Shown: piece by piece, positions 1-7,437 of the stretch
Layout of the letters: each line of letters begins with the position of its first letter
Numbering within the stretch: the stretch's first letter is position 1
NCBI GenBank assembly: GCA_017990155.1
Contig: JAGNOM010000024.1
Span: forward strand, 1-16,094
Origin: Propionivibrio sp.
GTDB lineage: Bacteria; Pseudomonadota; Gammaproteobacteria; Burkholderiales; Rhodocyclaceae
DNA: 16,094 nt
Direction: 5' to 3'
Notes under the pieces: model-generated
The model's input: the letters and a program-made list of their open reading frames with translations, nothing else
Database searches by the model: none
Told to the model about the DNA's origin: nothing
Program-made: the position numbers and the translations under genes

Positions 1-570
1 GATCTGGCGACGCGCGCCGAACCGTTCATGTTCGCCGATACGCCGTTCGACGCGGCCATCCATTGCGGCGGCCCGATCTGGCCCGGAGCGCAAGCCGAGT
101 TTCTGTTCGGCGAAGAGATGGTGCCGGTGTGCAGTCCGGAATTGTTGAAGGGAAGAAAACAGATCGATCCGACCGAACTGGCGTCGCTGCCGTTACTGCA
201 CCAATCCGCGCGTCCGGATGCCTGGCGCGAGTGGTTCGCGGTCGCCGGTCTGGAAAACGTGAATGCGATGGGGGGCGCGCGCTATGAATTGTTTTCGATG
301 CTGGTCGAGGCGGCGCGGGCCGGCTTGGGTGTAGCGCTGGTGCCGCGCTTCTTCGTGGTCGGTGAAATGGCCTCAGGCCAGTTGCTGACGCCGTGTCCCT
401 ACGTCCTGCACAACCAGCGCAGCTACTACCTCGTGTATCCGGAAAACAAGGCTGATTCGGTGCCGCTGCTTGCCTTCCGCGAGTGGATGCGCGGGCAGGC
501 GGCGGCGTACCGCGAGTTGGCGGGCGTCTGGACCAATCCTGCCGCCCAGCCGGCGCTCAGCAAAGAATGA
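1..570 (+). CDS. LysR-family transcriptional regulator, C-terminal part (5' end outside window)
   Basis: The frame is open from base 1, so only the last 189 residues are present. What is seen is the effector-binding (periplasmic-binding-protein type 2) half of a LysR-type regulator. It has a segment ending in AEFLFGEEMVPVCSPELL, then LPLLHQ and a W-x-x-WF motif near residues 65-80, and the GLGVALVPRFFV strand-loop near residues 113-124. These features resemble the GcvA-like branch of the family. The DNA-binding helix-turn-helix lies upstream of the window, so the target genes cannot be judged. The gene converges with proB and its last 14 bases overlap the proB 3' end, leaving no room for a terminator between them. 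The family is confident; the effector and regulon are unknown. Confidence 0.9.
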   Translation, partial: DLATRAEPFMFADTPFDAAIHCGGPIWPGAQAEFLFGEEMVPVCSPELLKGRKQIDPTELASLPLLHQSARPDAWREWFAVAGLENVNAMGGARYELFSMLVEAARAGLGVALVPRFFVVGEMASGQLLTPCPYVLHNQRSYYLVYPENKADSVPLLAFREWMRGQAAAYRELAGVWTNPAAQPALSKE

Positions 571-1675
571 GGTTGTCGCGGTGGATGATCTCGGGCTCGT
601 CGACGTAGCCGAGGATGTCCTCGATATCCTGGCTGGCGTGGCGAGCGATGCGGCGTGCATCACTGCTTCCGTAGTTGGCCAGACCGCGCGCGACTTCAAC
701 ACCTTCCGGCGACATGCAGGCAACGGCCGCGCCGCGTTCGAATTCGCCCTGAACCTCGATCACGCCGATTGGCAGCAGGCTCTTGCCTTCGCCGAGTGCC
801 TTGACCGCGCCGGCGTCAAGGTTTAGCCGGCCGCTCAGTTGCAGGTGGTCGGCCAGCCATAGCTTGCGCGCGTTGAGCGGTTGCGTTTGCGAGACGAGCA
901 ACGTGCCGATCGGCTCGCCTTGCCCGATGCGCGGCATCACGTTCTTTTCGCGGCCGCTGGCGATGACCGTATGCGTTCCGCTACTGGCGGCGCGCTTGGC
1001 GGCGATGATCTTGGTGATCATGCCGCCGGTGCCGATGCGCGTGCCAGCGCCTCCCGCCATCGCTTCCAGCGCCGGATCACCGGCCGTTGCTTCGCTGACG
1101 AGCGTGGCGCTGGGATCCTTGCGCGGATCGGCCGTGTACAGACCCTTTTGATCGGTGAGGATGACCAGTGCGTCGGCATCGACGAGGTTCGCAACCAGCG
1201 CGCCCAGCGTGTCGTTGTCACCGAACTTGATCTCGTCGGTGATGACCGTGTCGTTCTCGTTGATGATCGGCACGGCGCCGAGGCCGAGCAGCGTCGTCAG
1301 TGTCGTGCGGGCGTTGAGGTAGCGCTTTCGATCAGCTAGATCCTCGTGCGTCAGCAGGACTTGCGCCGTTTGCAAGCCGTGGCGCGAGAACGCGCTTTCG
1401 TAGACTTGCACCAGCCCCATCTGGCCGACTGCGGCACATGCTTGCAACTCATGCACTGCCTTCGGGCGTTTCTCCCAACCCAGTCGCTGCATCCCGCAGG
1501 CGATGGCGCCAGAAGAGACAAGGACCACCTCCTTGCCGTTCTGGCGCAGCTGGGCGATCTGGCGTGCCCATTCGGTGATGGCATTGAGGTCGAGCCCTTC
1601 GCCGTTGTTGGTGACGAGGGCGGAACCTACCTTGATGACGAGTCGTTTTGCATCGGCGATGCGGGTCGTGGCCAT
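557..1675 (-). CDS. proB: Glutamate 5-kinase (ProB)
   Basis: ProB phosphorylates L-glutamate with ATP to gamma-glutamyl phosphate, the first and feedback-inhibited step of proline synthesis in the cytoplasm. The 372-residue product has the amino-acid kinase fold: IKVGSALV (residues 14-21), SSGAIACGM (54-62), NENDTV (139-144), FGDNDTLGALVA (151-162) and GTGGMITK (215-222). A C-terminal PUA domain runs from about residue 283. The length matches full ProB proteins with PUA (E. coli 367). The frame stays open 62 codons further upstream, but that part reads into obgE. The ATG at 1675 lies 11 bases after the obgE stop and is followed directly by the conserved N-terminus. No good Shine-Dalgarno is visible, so translational coupling to obgE is likely. 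It is the last gene of the rplU-rpmA-obgE-proB run. Confidence 0.97.
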   Translation of the reverse strand: MATTRIADAKRLVIKVGSALVTNNGEGLDLNAITEWARQIAQLRQNGKEVVLVSSGAIACGMQRLGWEKRPKAVHELQACAAVGQMGLVQVYESAFSRHGLQTAQVLLTHEDLADRKRYLNARTTLTTLLGLGAVPIINENDTVITDEIKFGDNDTLGALVANLVDADALVILTDQKGLYTADPRKDPSATLVSEATAGDPALEAMAGGAGTRIGTGGMITKIIAAKRAASSGTHTVIASGREKNVMPRIGQGEPIGTLLVSQTQPLNARKLWLADHLQLSGRLNLDAGAVKALGEGKSLLPIGVIEVQGEFERGAAVACMSPEGVEVARGLANYGSSDARRIARHASQDIEDILGYVDEPEIIHRDNLILC

Positions 1676-1686
1676 GGCTATTTGGA

Positions 1687-2793
1687 TCAGTCGTTTGCGG
1701 AGGATTCGGAGTGTTCTGTGTCTTCTGCGTCGTCGGGGAAGTGGTCGTCCGGCGACGATTCCTTGAGCGGAGGCGGTGGCGCGAGGGTATCGAGCGCATC
1801 CTGCAGCTTGTAGATCAGCGGGCGGCAGCCTTCGCCATTGATCGCCGTAATCTGGAAGCACGGTGCTCCGGCGGTATCGTAGGCGTTCAGGAAGTCGGCA
1901 ATGCGCTGCTCGCGCTCGTCTTCGGGAATGAGGTCGAGCTTGTTCAGAATCAGCCAGCGTGGCTTGGCAGCAAGCTCCGGACTGTACTTTTCAAGCTCGC
2001 GTACGATGGCTTGGGCATCGTGGACCGGATCAGCTTCCGGGTCCGGCGGCGCAAGATCGACGATATGCAGCAGGACACGCGTTCGCGCGAGGTGCTTGAG
2101 GAAGCGGATGCCCAGACCGGCACCGTCCGCCGCGCCTTCGATCAGTCCGGGGATGTCGGCAATGACGAAGCTCTTGGTATCACTGACGCGCACGACGCCC
2201 AGATTCGGATGCATCGTCGTGAACGGATAATCGGCGACCTTCGGACGTGCAGCCGAAACGGCGCGGATAAAGGTGCTCTTTCCAGCGTTGGGCAAACCGA
2301 GCAAACCAACGTCGGCCAGCACCCGGAGCTCCAGGCGAAGATCGCGTTCTTCGCCGAGTTCGCCCTTTGTGCATTGCTTTGGCGCGCGATTGACGCTCGA
2401 TTTGAAATGGACGTTGCCAAGGCCGCCGCGCCCACCTTTAGCCAGCAAGACCTTCTTTTCGTCGACATCGAGGTCGGCGATGATCTCGTTGGTGTTGACG
2501 TCGTAGATCACGGTCCCTACTGGCACGTGCAGAGTGATATCGCTGCCGCCCTTGCCATAGCATTCAGCGGATGCGCCATTTTCTCCTCGTTGTGCGAGAA
2601 ACTTTCGGCTGTAACGGTATTCGATCAGCGTGTTCAGATTCCGGTCAGCGATGACGTATACGCTCCCGCCTTTGCCGCCGTCACCGCCATTCGGGCCGCC
2701 TTCCGGTTCGTACTTTTCGCGCCGGAACGAGGCGACGCCATTGCCGCCGCTGCCGGCCGCGATATAGATTTTTGCCTCGTCGATAAACTTCAT
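1687..2793 (-). CDS. obgE: Obg-family ribosome-associated GTPase (ObgE/CgtA)
   Basis: ObgE is an essential GTPase that binds the 50S subunit and links ribosome maturation to stringent response, replication and cell-cycle control. The 368-residue product begins with the glycine-rich Obg fold (MKFIDEAKIYI, then GGPNGGDGGKGGS at 32-44 and GGRGGLGN at 120-127). The G domain follows, with G1 GLPNAGKST (166-174), switch I around FTTMHPNLG (191-199), G3 DIPG (213-216) and G4 NKLD (284-287). The C-terminal tail is acidic and rich in Asp, Glu and Ser (about 341-368), as is common in proteobacterial ObgE. An AGAGG ribosome binding site sits 7 bases before the ATG. It lies downstream of rpmA, with a terminator-like hairpin in between that may set its level relative to the ribosomal proteins. 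Confidence 0.98.
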   Translation of the reverse strand: MKFIDEAKIYIAAGSGGNGVASFRREKYEPEGGPNGGDGGKGGSVYVIADRNLNTLIEYRYSRKFLAQRGENGASAECYGKGGSDITLHVPVGTVIYDVNTNEIIADLDVDEKKVLLAKGGRGGLGNVHFKSSVNRAPKQCTKGELGEERDLRLELRVLADVGLLGLPNAGKSTFIRAVSAARPKVADYPFTTMHPNLGVVRVSDTKSFVIADIPGLIEGAADGAGLGIRFLKHLARTRVLLHIVDLAPPDPEADPVHDAQAIVRELEKYSPELAAKPRWLILNKLDLIPEDEREQRIADFLNAYDTAGAPCFQITAINGEGCRPLIYKLQDALDTLAPPPPLKESSPDDHFPDDAEDTEHSESSAND

Positions 2794-2843
2794 GAAACAG
2801 CCTCTTTCGGAAAAACTCGAACTACACGGGAGCTACAAATGAA

Positions 2844-2870
2844 AAAGCCCTACCGCAAGGATAGGGCTTT
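2844..2870 (-). terminator. Intrinsic terminator or attenuator between rpmA and obgE
   Basis: A 9-bp perfect stem has arms 2844-2852 and 2862-2870. It can be extended by two C-G pairs around a GCAA/TTGC loop with one bulged base. Read on the minus strand, the stem ends in a run of five T before a C. It lies 36 bases past the rpmA stop and about 50 bases before the obgE start. It would end much of the rplU-rpmA transcript and allow partial read-through into obgE-proB. No separate strong obgE promoter was recognised. Confidence 0.75.
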
Positions 2871-2906
2871 GCCGTTCATACGGTTTGCGCCTGGATTACG
2901 ACATCC

Positions 2907-3167
2907 TCAGGCGGCGGGTGTGATGCTGACCGTACGACGGCGCTTTTCGCCCTTCAGCGTGAACTGCACGTGCCCTTCGATCAGTGCGAAGAGAGTGTGG
3001 TCCTTGCCGATACCGACGTTGACGCCAGGATGGAACTCGGTGCCGCGCTGGCGAACGATAATGTTGCCGGCCGAAACAAGCTCACCACCGTAACGCTTCA
3101 CGCCAAGGCGTTTCGATTCGGAGTCGCGGCCGTTGCGGGAACTACCGCCTGCTTTTTTGTGTGCCAT
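2907..3167 (-). CDS. rpmA: 50S ribosomal protein L27
   Basis: L27 is a small basic protein of the large ribosomal subunit whose N-terminal tail reaches toward the peptidyl transferase centre. The 86-residue product starts MAHKKAGGSSRNGRDS, the family signature, followed by KRLGVKRYGGE and the core GNIIVRQRGT. Length and sequence match proteobacterial L27. The N-terminus begins directly with MAHKKAGG, so there is no cleavable leader of the Firmicutes type. A GGAAAGGAAA stretch upstream of the ATG serves as ribosome binding site. It lies 30 bases after rplU in the same operon. Confidence 0.99.
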   Translation of the reverse strand: MAHKKAGGSSRNGRDSESKRLGVKRYGGELVSAGNIIVRQRGTEFHPGVNVGIGKDHTLFALIEGHVQFTLKGEKRRRTVSITPAA

Positions 3168-3197
3168 GTGTCTATTTCCTTTCCGTTAGGCCGGCGA

Positions 3198-3509
3198 TCA
3201 GACCGAAATGCCGTCGATGAGGATTTCGGTGTAGTTCTGACGGTGGCCTTGATGCTTCTGGTAATGCTTGCGGCGACGCATCTTGAAGATCGTAACCTTT
3301 TTGTGGCGGCCTTGCGAAAGCACAGTGGCCTTGACCGAAGCGCCGGAGACGAGAGGAGCACCGATTTTCACGGTTTCGCCTTCGCCCACCATCAGGATCT
3401 GGTCAAGGGTAATCTCTGCGCCAACTTCTGCCGGTATCTGTTCTATTTTAAGTTTTTCGCCAGCGGCAACGCGATATTGCTTGCCACCGGTTTTTATGAC
3501 CGCGTACAT
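3198..3509 (-). CDS. rplU: 50S ribosomal protein L21
   Basis: L21 binds 23S rRNA in the large ribosomal subunit. The 103-residue product begins MYAVIKTGGKQYRV and contains the family signature near KKVTIFKMRRRKHYQKHQGHRQ. The length equals that of E. coli L21. The frame could begin six codons earlier, but the ATG at 3509 has a GGAG ribosome binding site 6 bases upstream and matches the conserved N-terminus, so it was chosen. It is the first gene of the rplU-rpmA-obgE-proB operon, with a recognisable promoter at 3555-3582. Confidence 0.99.
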   Translation of the reverse strand: MYAVIKTGGKQYRVAAGEKLKIEQIPAEVGAEITLDQILMVGEGETVKIGAPLVSGASVKATVLSQGRHKKVTIFKMRRRKHYQKHQGHRQNYTEILIDGISV

Positions 3510-3554
3510 GTTGGACTCCAAAAACAAGTGAATTTTTGAAACAAAGGACCGCGT

Positions 3555-3582
3555 ATACTACAGAATTCAGTCGACAAGTCAA
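3555..3582 (-). promoter_or_regulatory. Probable sigma-70 promoter of rplU operon
   Basis: On the minus strand a TTGACT -35 box (3577-3582) is followed after 16 bases by TAGTAT (3555-3560). The start of transcription would fall about 40 bases upstream of the rplU ATG. It faces away from the ispB promoter. Confidence 0.6.
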
Positions 3583-3624
3583 AGGGTTCCGTGTACCCCG
3601 TTCGAATGTTAGAACCCGTCTGGC

Positions 3625-3654
3625 TTGACGCGGGACAAGCCGGCCCCATAAGAT
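3625..3654 (+). promoter_or_regulatory. Probable sigma-70 promoter of ispB
   Basis: TTGACG (3625-3630) and TAAGAT (3649-3654) are separated by 18 bases. Transcription would start near 3661, giving a leader of about 20-25 bases before the chosen ispB GTG. This argues against the far-upstream GTG at 3591, which lies before the promoter. Confidence 0.55.
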
Positions 3655-3683
3655 TCAAAAGTTTTGTGCCAAGGCGGAATGTG

Positions 3684-4652
3684 GTGAAACTCGAGCAGCT
3701 TTTCAACTTGATCGGGCCTGACATGAAGGCCGTGGACGCGGTGATTCGCGCGCGCCTGCATTCGGACGTGGTCCTGGTTCGGCAGGTCGCCGAATACATC
3801 GTCAACGCCGGTGGGAAGCGCTTGCGCCCGGCTCTGGTGCTGCTGGCTGCAGGCGCCATGGGTTATCAGGGAACGCATCACCACGATCTTGCTGCTGTGG
3901 TCGAAATGATTCATACCTCGACACTGCTGCATGATGATGTGGTTGATGAATCGGATCTACGGCGTGGGCGGGAAACGGCCAACGCGCTGTTCGGTAACGC
4001 TGCCAGCGTGCTGGTTGGCGATTTTCTCTATTCCCGTACCTTTCAGATGATGGTCGAAGTTGGCAGCATGCGCGTCATGCGTGTGCTTTCCGAGGCAACC
4101 AATATCATTGCCGAAGGCGAAGTCCTGCAGTTGATGAACTGCCATGATGCCGACGTCGATGAGGCACGCTATCTTCAGGTGATCCGCTTCAAGACTGCCA
4201 AGCTGTTCGAGGCCGCAGCTCAGGTCGGGGCTATCGTCGGCGGCGCATCCGGGGAGGTTGAGCGTTGTCTTGCTGATTATGGGATGCATCTGGGAACCGC
4301 GTTCCAGATCATTGACGACGTTCTCGATTACTCCGGCGCGGAAGTGGAAACGGGAAAGCACCTTGGCGATGATCTGGCCGAAGGGAAACCGACGCTGCCA
4401 TTGATCTACGTCATGCAGCACGGAACGTCCGAACAGGCTGCGTGTGTCCGTCGTGCCATTGAGGATGGCGGGCGAGATGACTTCGCCTCCGTGCTGGCGG
4501 CAATTCGCGCGACCGGTGCGCTCGAGCACGCGAAGAAGTGTGCCGAAACCGAGGCCGCTCTCGCCGCACACTCGATTGAGTGCTTGCCGGCTTCCACATA
4601 CAAAGATTCTTTGCTAGAATTATGCCTCTTCGCTGTTGCTAGGTCGTTTTAG
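3684..4652 (+). CDS. ispB: Octaprenyl diphosphate synthase (IspB-type polyprenyl synthase)
   Basis: IspB is a trans-prenyltransferase that extends farnesyl diphosphate with isopentenyl diphosphate to make the side chain of ubiquinone or menaquinone. The 322-residue product has the first aspartate-rich motif DDVVD (84-88) within LLHDDVVDES and the second, DDVLD (211-215). It also has GGKRLRP (43-49) and GNAASVLVGDF (104-114). Length and N-terminus match E. coli IspB (323 residues, MNLEK versus MKLEQ here). The start is a GTG at 3684, or possibly the adjacent GTG at 3681; both follow an AAGG box at 3671-3674. The frame stays open back to a GTG at 3591, but that lies upstream of the likely promoter. 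Chain length cannot be read from sequence, so octaprenyl is by family. The 3' end overlaps the likely tRNA-Pro promoter. Confidence 0.95.
   Translation: MKLEQLFNLIGPDMKAVDAVIRARLHSDVVLVRQVAEYIVNAGGKRLRPALVLLAAGAMGYQGTHHHDLAAVVEMIHTSTLLHDDVVDESDLRRGRETANALFGNAASVLVGDFLYSRTFQMMVEVGSMRVMRVLSEATNIIAEGEVLQLMNCHDADVDEARYLQVIRFKTAKLFEAAAQVGAIVGGASGEVERCLADYGMHLGTAFQIIDDVLDYSGAEVETGKHLGDDLAEGKPTLPLIYVMQHGTSEQAACVRRAIEDGGRDDFASVLAAIRATGALEHAKKCAETEAALAAHSIECLPASTYKDSLLELCLFAVARSF
4593..4620 (+). promoter_or_regulatory. Probable promoter of tRNA-Pro inside the ispB 3' end
   Basis: An extended -10 element, TG-C-TAGAAT (TAGAAT at 4615-4620), is preceded 16 bases upstream by TCCACA (4593-4598), a partial match to the -35 consensus. 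It lies within the last 60 bases of ispB. It would give a precursor with about 40 bases of 5' leader before the mature tRNA. Confidence 0.45.
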
Positions 4653-4669
4653 CACTGGCGTTGTTCGGT

Positions 4670-4747
<78 letters not shown>

Positions 4748-4758
4748 AAAGTTATTGG

Positions 4759-4785
4759 AAAAAGCCCTGATAATCAGGGCTTTTT
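4759..4785. terminator. Bidirectional intrinsic terminator (tRNA-Pro / moeB-thiF)
   Basis: A 12-bp perfect stem (arms 4759-4770 and 4774-4785) has a three-base loop, with five A at the left edge and five T at the right edge. The U-tract is therefore present on both strands. It lies 12 bases after the tRNA on the plus strand and about 20 bases after the moeB/thiF stop on the minus strand, so it serves both converging transcripts. Confidence 0.9.
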
Positions 4786-4807
4786 CGTTTTCAGCGGTAG
4801 GATATTC

Positions 4808-5554
4808 TCAGTCGCCGCACACCGCGCATTTCGGATCTTTGCCGTACCTCACGCTACGCCACTCCATCGTCAGTCCATCGAGCAGCAATAGCCGGCCGAT
4901 CGCCGGTTGCCCGGCACCGCTAATGATCTTTAGCGCTTCGGCGGCCTGCATCGAGCCAATGACGCCGGTGAGCGGCGCGAAGATTCCCATCACCGCGCAA
5001 CGTGTTTCCTCGACCTCTTCACCCTCTGGAAAGAGACAGTGATAGCAGGGTGTATCTGCACGACGACAGTCGAACACCGAGAGCTGACCACTGAACCGTA
5101 TTGCTGCGCCGGAAACCAGCGGTGTGCCATGTTTGACGCAAGCGCGATTGACGGCATACCGGGTCGCGAAATTGTCACAACAATCAAGCACGATATCGAC
5201 GTTGGCGATCAATGCCTCCAGTTGCTCGCCTGCGAGACGTTCGGTGATCGGCTCGACGGCGACCTCCGGGTTGATCTGGGCAAGGGCCATTTGTCCGGAA
5301 CGGGCTTTCAACATGCCAATGCGATCCTGGGTGTGCAGGATCTGGCGTTGCAGGTTGGTGAGGTCGACAGTGTCGCCGTCGGCCAGCGTAATGCGGCCGA
5401 CGCCAGCCGAGGCGAGATATAGAGCGGCGGGTGATCCCAGGCCGCCGGCGCCGATCACCAAAGCATGGGACGCGATGATTTTCGACTGGCCTTCGATTCC
5501 GATTTCGTCGAGGAGGATGTGCCGGCTGAAACGCAGCAACTGCTCGTCGTTCAT
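4808..5554 (-). CDS. MoeB/ThiF-family adenylyltransferase (E1-like)
   Basis: This enzyme family adenylates the C-terminal Gly-Gly of a small sulfur carrier protein (MoaD in molybdopterin synthesis, ThiS in thiazole synthesis), readying it for sulfur transfer. The 248-residue product has the nucleotide-binding GAGGLG (35-40), the NLQRQ motif (67-71) and two CxxC zinc-binding pairs (C170/C173 and C243/C246). C186 stands where the thioester cysteine of related proteins lies. Length and domain match stand-alone MoeB or ThiF, with no C-terminal rhodanese domain. Neither moaD, moaE nor thiS is adjacent, so MoeB and ThiF cannot be separated. The ATG at 5554 was chosen over a TTG three codons earlier because MNDEQLLRFSRH is the usual start. 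No clear ribosome binding site is seen, and coupling to the upstream gene, whose stop is at 5565, is likely. Confidence 0.93.
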   Translation of the reverse strand: MNDEQLLRFSRHILLDEIGIEGQSKIIASHALVIGAGGLGSPAALYLASAGVGRITLADGDTVDLTNLQRQILHTQDRIGMLKARSGQMALAQINPEVAVEPITERLAGEQLEALIANVDIVLDCCDNFATRYAVNRACVKHGTPLVSGAAIRFSGQLSVFDCRRADTPCYHCLFPEGEEVEETRCAVMGIFAPLTGVIGSMQAAEALKIISGAGQPAIGRLLLLDGLTMEWRSVRYGKDPKCAVCGD

Positions 5555-5564
5555 ACTGTGCAAG

Positions 5565-5990
5565 CTACTTGTATTCGCGCCATTCCGGAGGGGTGTCGTC
5601 GTGGTCGCCGTGCAGGTGCCGTTCCCAGGCGTGAGTGTAGGCTTCGTTTTGTGACTTCTTGAGTAGTCGATCGGGTGCTTCGAGGTTGTGGAGTTGCGTT
5701 TCCTCGACGTAGTAGATCAGCGCACGAATCATCTTCGACATCAGCGTGCTGTCCAGATGGAATCCCCGGTCCTCCAGACTGGCTTCGATTTCTTCCAAGC
5801 AGTAATCGTGGAGATCGTAGGCGACGGCGACGGCCCGCCGCTCGACGTGTGGCGTGACTTCGAGGCGCTCCTGTTGCTGAAGATAGTCTGCAGCGTCGGG
5901 AACCTGCCCCGGCGGAAACCTCGAAAACAGTACATTCCGCTCTTTACGAATGGGCGCCTGTTTGTGAGGTGTCGCGGCCGGATGCTTCAT
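5565..5990 (-). CDS. Conserved-looking protein of unknown function
   Basis: The 141-residue product was not recognised. It has no signal peptide or membrane segment and is probably cytoplasmic. The N-terminus is basic (KHPAATPHKQAPIRKERN). A helical, charged middle follows (about 35-105, including VAYDLHDYCLEEIEASLEDRG and IRALIYYVEET). The C-terminus is rich in His, Asp and Trp (AWERHLHGDHDDTPPEWREYK). It lies between ctpA (stop 6022) and moeB/thiF in the same direction, 31 bases after ctpA and 10 bases before the moeB/thiF ATG. Its frame is clean over its whole length and it is tightly packed, which supports a real gene. The ribosome binding site is weak. Its function should not be guessed from its neighbours alone. 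Confidence 0.8.
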   Translation of the reverse strand: MKHPAATPHKQAPIRKERNVLFSRFPPGQVPDAADYLQQQERLEVTPHVERRAVAVAYDLHDYCLEEIEASLEDRGFHLDSTLMSKMIRALIYYVEETQLHNLEAPDRLLKKSQNEAYTHAWERHLHGDHDDTPPEWREYK

Positions 5991-6021
5991 GCGGATCGCT
6001 CGGTATCGATTCTGGAAGAGT

Positions 6022-7416
6022 CTATGGTTTGTTCTGCATGATCTGCAGACCTTTGAGCAGGTTGAGCGCCTGATTCAATTGATAGTCCGATTTCGAAGCC
6101 AACTCGCGCGGTGCCGGTTCGGGCGACGCGTCGCCGTCATCTTTCGGTTTGGTGGACGATTTGGTCTGCGGCTGCGCCGGAGTTTTGGTTTCCTTGTCCT
6201 TGTTGCCGTTCTCAAGATGGTTCTGGAGATCGGCCTCGCGCAGGAATTGTTGTGACGAACTGCCGTTGGCGCTTTCTTCTACGACGATATCGGGAACGAT
6301 GCCGGTTGCCTGGATGGAGCGGCCGGACGGAGTGAAGTATCGTGCCGTCGTCAGCTTGATTGCGGTATTTCCGGGTAGTGGAAGGACCGTTTGCACCGAG
6401 CCTTTGCCAAAACTGGTGGTGCCCATCACCACCGCGCGTTTGTGGTCCTGCAGCGCACCAGCGACGATTTCGGAGGCTGAAGCCGATCCGCCGTTGATCA
6501 GTACGACCATCGGTACCTTGCGTGTTTCTGCCGGAAGTGCCTTGATGTAATCGTCCCGCGATCCGCGCAGGTAGTCCTCGGGCAGTGCGTAGAACTGATG
6601 TTTGGCATCCGGCGCGCGACCGTCAGTCGATGTCACCAGCGTGCGTTCCGGGAGGAAGGCCGCAGAGACGCCAATCGCAGCATTCAGCAAACCGCCTGGG
6701 TCGTTGCGCAGGTCAAGGACGAGTCCTTTGAGCTGCTGTCCGGGTTTGTAGAGGTCGTTCAGGTGTTTGACGAGCGATGGTGCCGTATTCTCCTGGAACG
6801 AAGTGATCCGCAGGTAGCCGTAACCTTCTTCGACAAGCTTTGATTTGACGCTTTGTACCTTGATGACTTCGCGCGTCAGAGTGATTTCAAGCGGCTGCGC
6901 TTCGCCCTTGCGCAGGATCGAAAGCTTGATCTCGGTGTTTGGCTTTCCGCGCATGCGTTTGACGGCATCCGAGAGCGTCAGCCCCTTGACCAGCGTATCG
7001 TCAAGCTTGAAGATCAGGTCGCCGGTCTTGACTCCGGCGCGGTCGGCCGGCGTGTCTTCGATTGGCGACACGACTTTGACCAGACCGTCTTCCATGCCGA
7101 CTTCGATGCCCAGTCCCCCGAATTCGCCTTGCGTCCCAACCTGTAGATCCTTGAAGGCATCTTCGTCCAGGTAGGTGGAGTGCGGGTCGAGGTTGGTAAG
7201 CATGCCGCTGATCGCATTCGTGATCAGCTTCTTGTCTTCCACCGGCTCAACATAACCTTGCTTGATGGCGTTGAATACTTCCGCGAACGTCCTAAGTTCC
7301 TCGATGGGGAGCGTGGTGCGCACGTCCTTCTCGGCCATTGCCGAGAATTGCAGACTGATCAGGACTCCGCCCAGCAGTCCGGCGCACAGCAGTCCGGCTT
7401 GTTTCAACTTACCCAT
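6022..7416 (-). CDS. C-terminal processing protease, S41 family, with PDZ domain (CtpA)
   Basis: Carboxyl-terminal processing proteases cut periplasmic substrates near their C-termini; in several Gram-negatives CtpA controls levels of peptidoglycan hydrolases. The 464-residue product has an N-terminal signal or anchor segment (about 8-28), a PDZ domain (about 95-180, with EFGGLGIEVG) and an S41 catalytic core. The catalytic serine is in GGSASASEI (S313) and the general-base lysine in FGKGSVQ (K338). Their 25-residue spacing equals that known for plant D1 protease. After the core comes a low-complexity Lys/Pro/Asn-rich linker (about 380-440) and a short helix. A GGAGAG ribosome binding site precedes the ATG. 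It starts 21 bases after the envC stop, so the two form an operon, a common pairing in proteobacteria. EnvC and the M23 peptidase elsewhere in the window are plausible clients, but this is inference. Confidence 0.95.
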   Translation of the reverse strand: MGKLKQAGLLCAGLLGGVLISLQFSAMAEKDVRTTLPIEELRTFAEVFNAIKQGYVEPVEDKKLITNAISGMLTNLDPHSTYLDEDAFKDLQVGTQGEFGGLGIEVGMEDGLVKVVSPIEDTPADRAGVKTGDLIFKLDDTLVKGLTLSDAVKRMRGKPNTEIKLSILRKGEAQPLEITLTREVIKVQSVKSKLVEEGYGYLRITSFQENTAPSLVKHLNDLYKPGQQLKGLVLDLRNDPGGLLNAAIGVSAAFLPERTLVTSTDGRAPDAKHQFYALPEDYLRGSRDDYIKALPAETRKVPMVVLINGGSASASEIVAGALQDHKRAVVMGTTSFGKGSVQTVLPLPGNTAIKLTTARYFTPSGRSIQATGIVPDIVVEESANGSSSQQFLREADLQNHLENGNKDKETKTPAQPQTKSSTKPKDDGDASPEPAPRELASKSDYQLNQALNLLKGLQIMQNKP

Positions 7417-7437
7417 CGATGTCTCTCCAAGACAATA

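Noticed and set aside
1676..1861. N-terminal extension of proB into obgE
   Set aside because: The 62 extra residues are Arg-rich shadow sequence inside obgE; conserved ProB begins at the ATG at 1675.
1648..3093. Long plus-strand open frame (481 codons) over obgE and rpmA
   Set aside because: It lies antisense to clearly conserved genes. Its translation has no recognisable domain, and such shadow frames are common in GC-rich DNA.
3591..3683. N-terminal extension of ispB from GTG 3591
   Set aside because: It precedes the likely promoter at 3625-3654 and adds residues absent from IspB. The GTG at 3684 matches the E. coli start.
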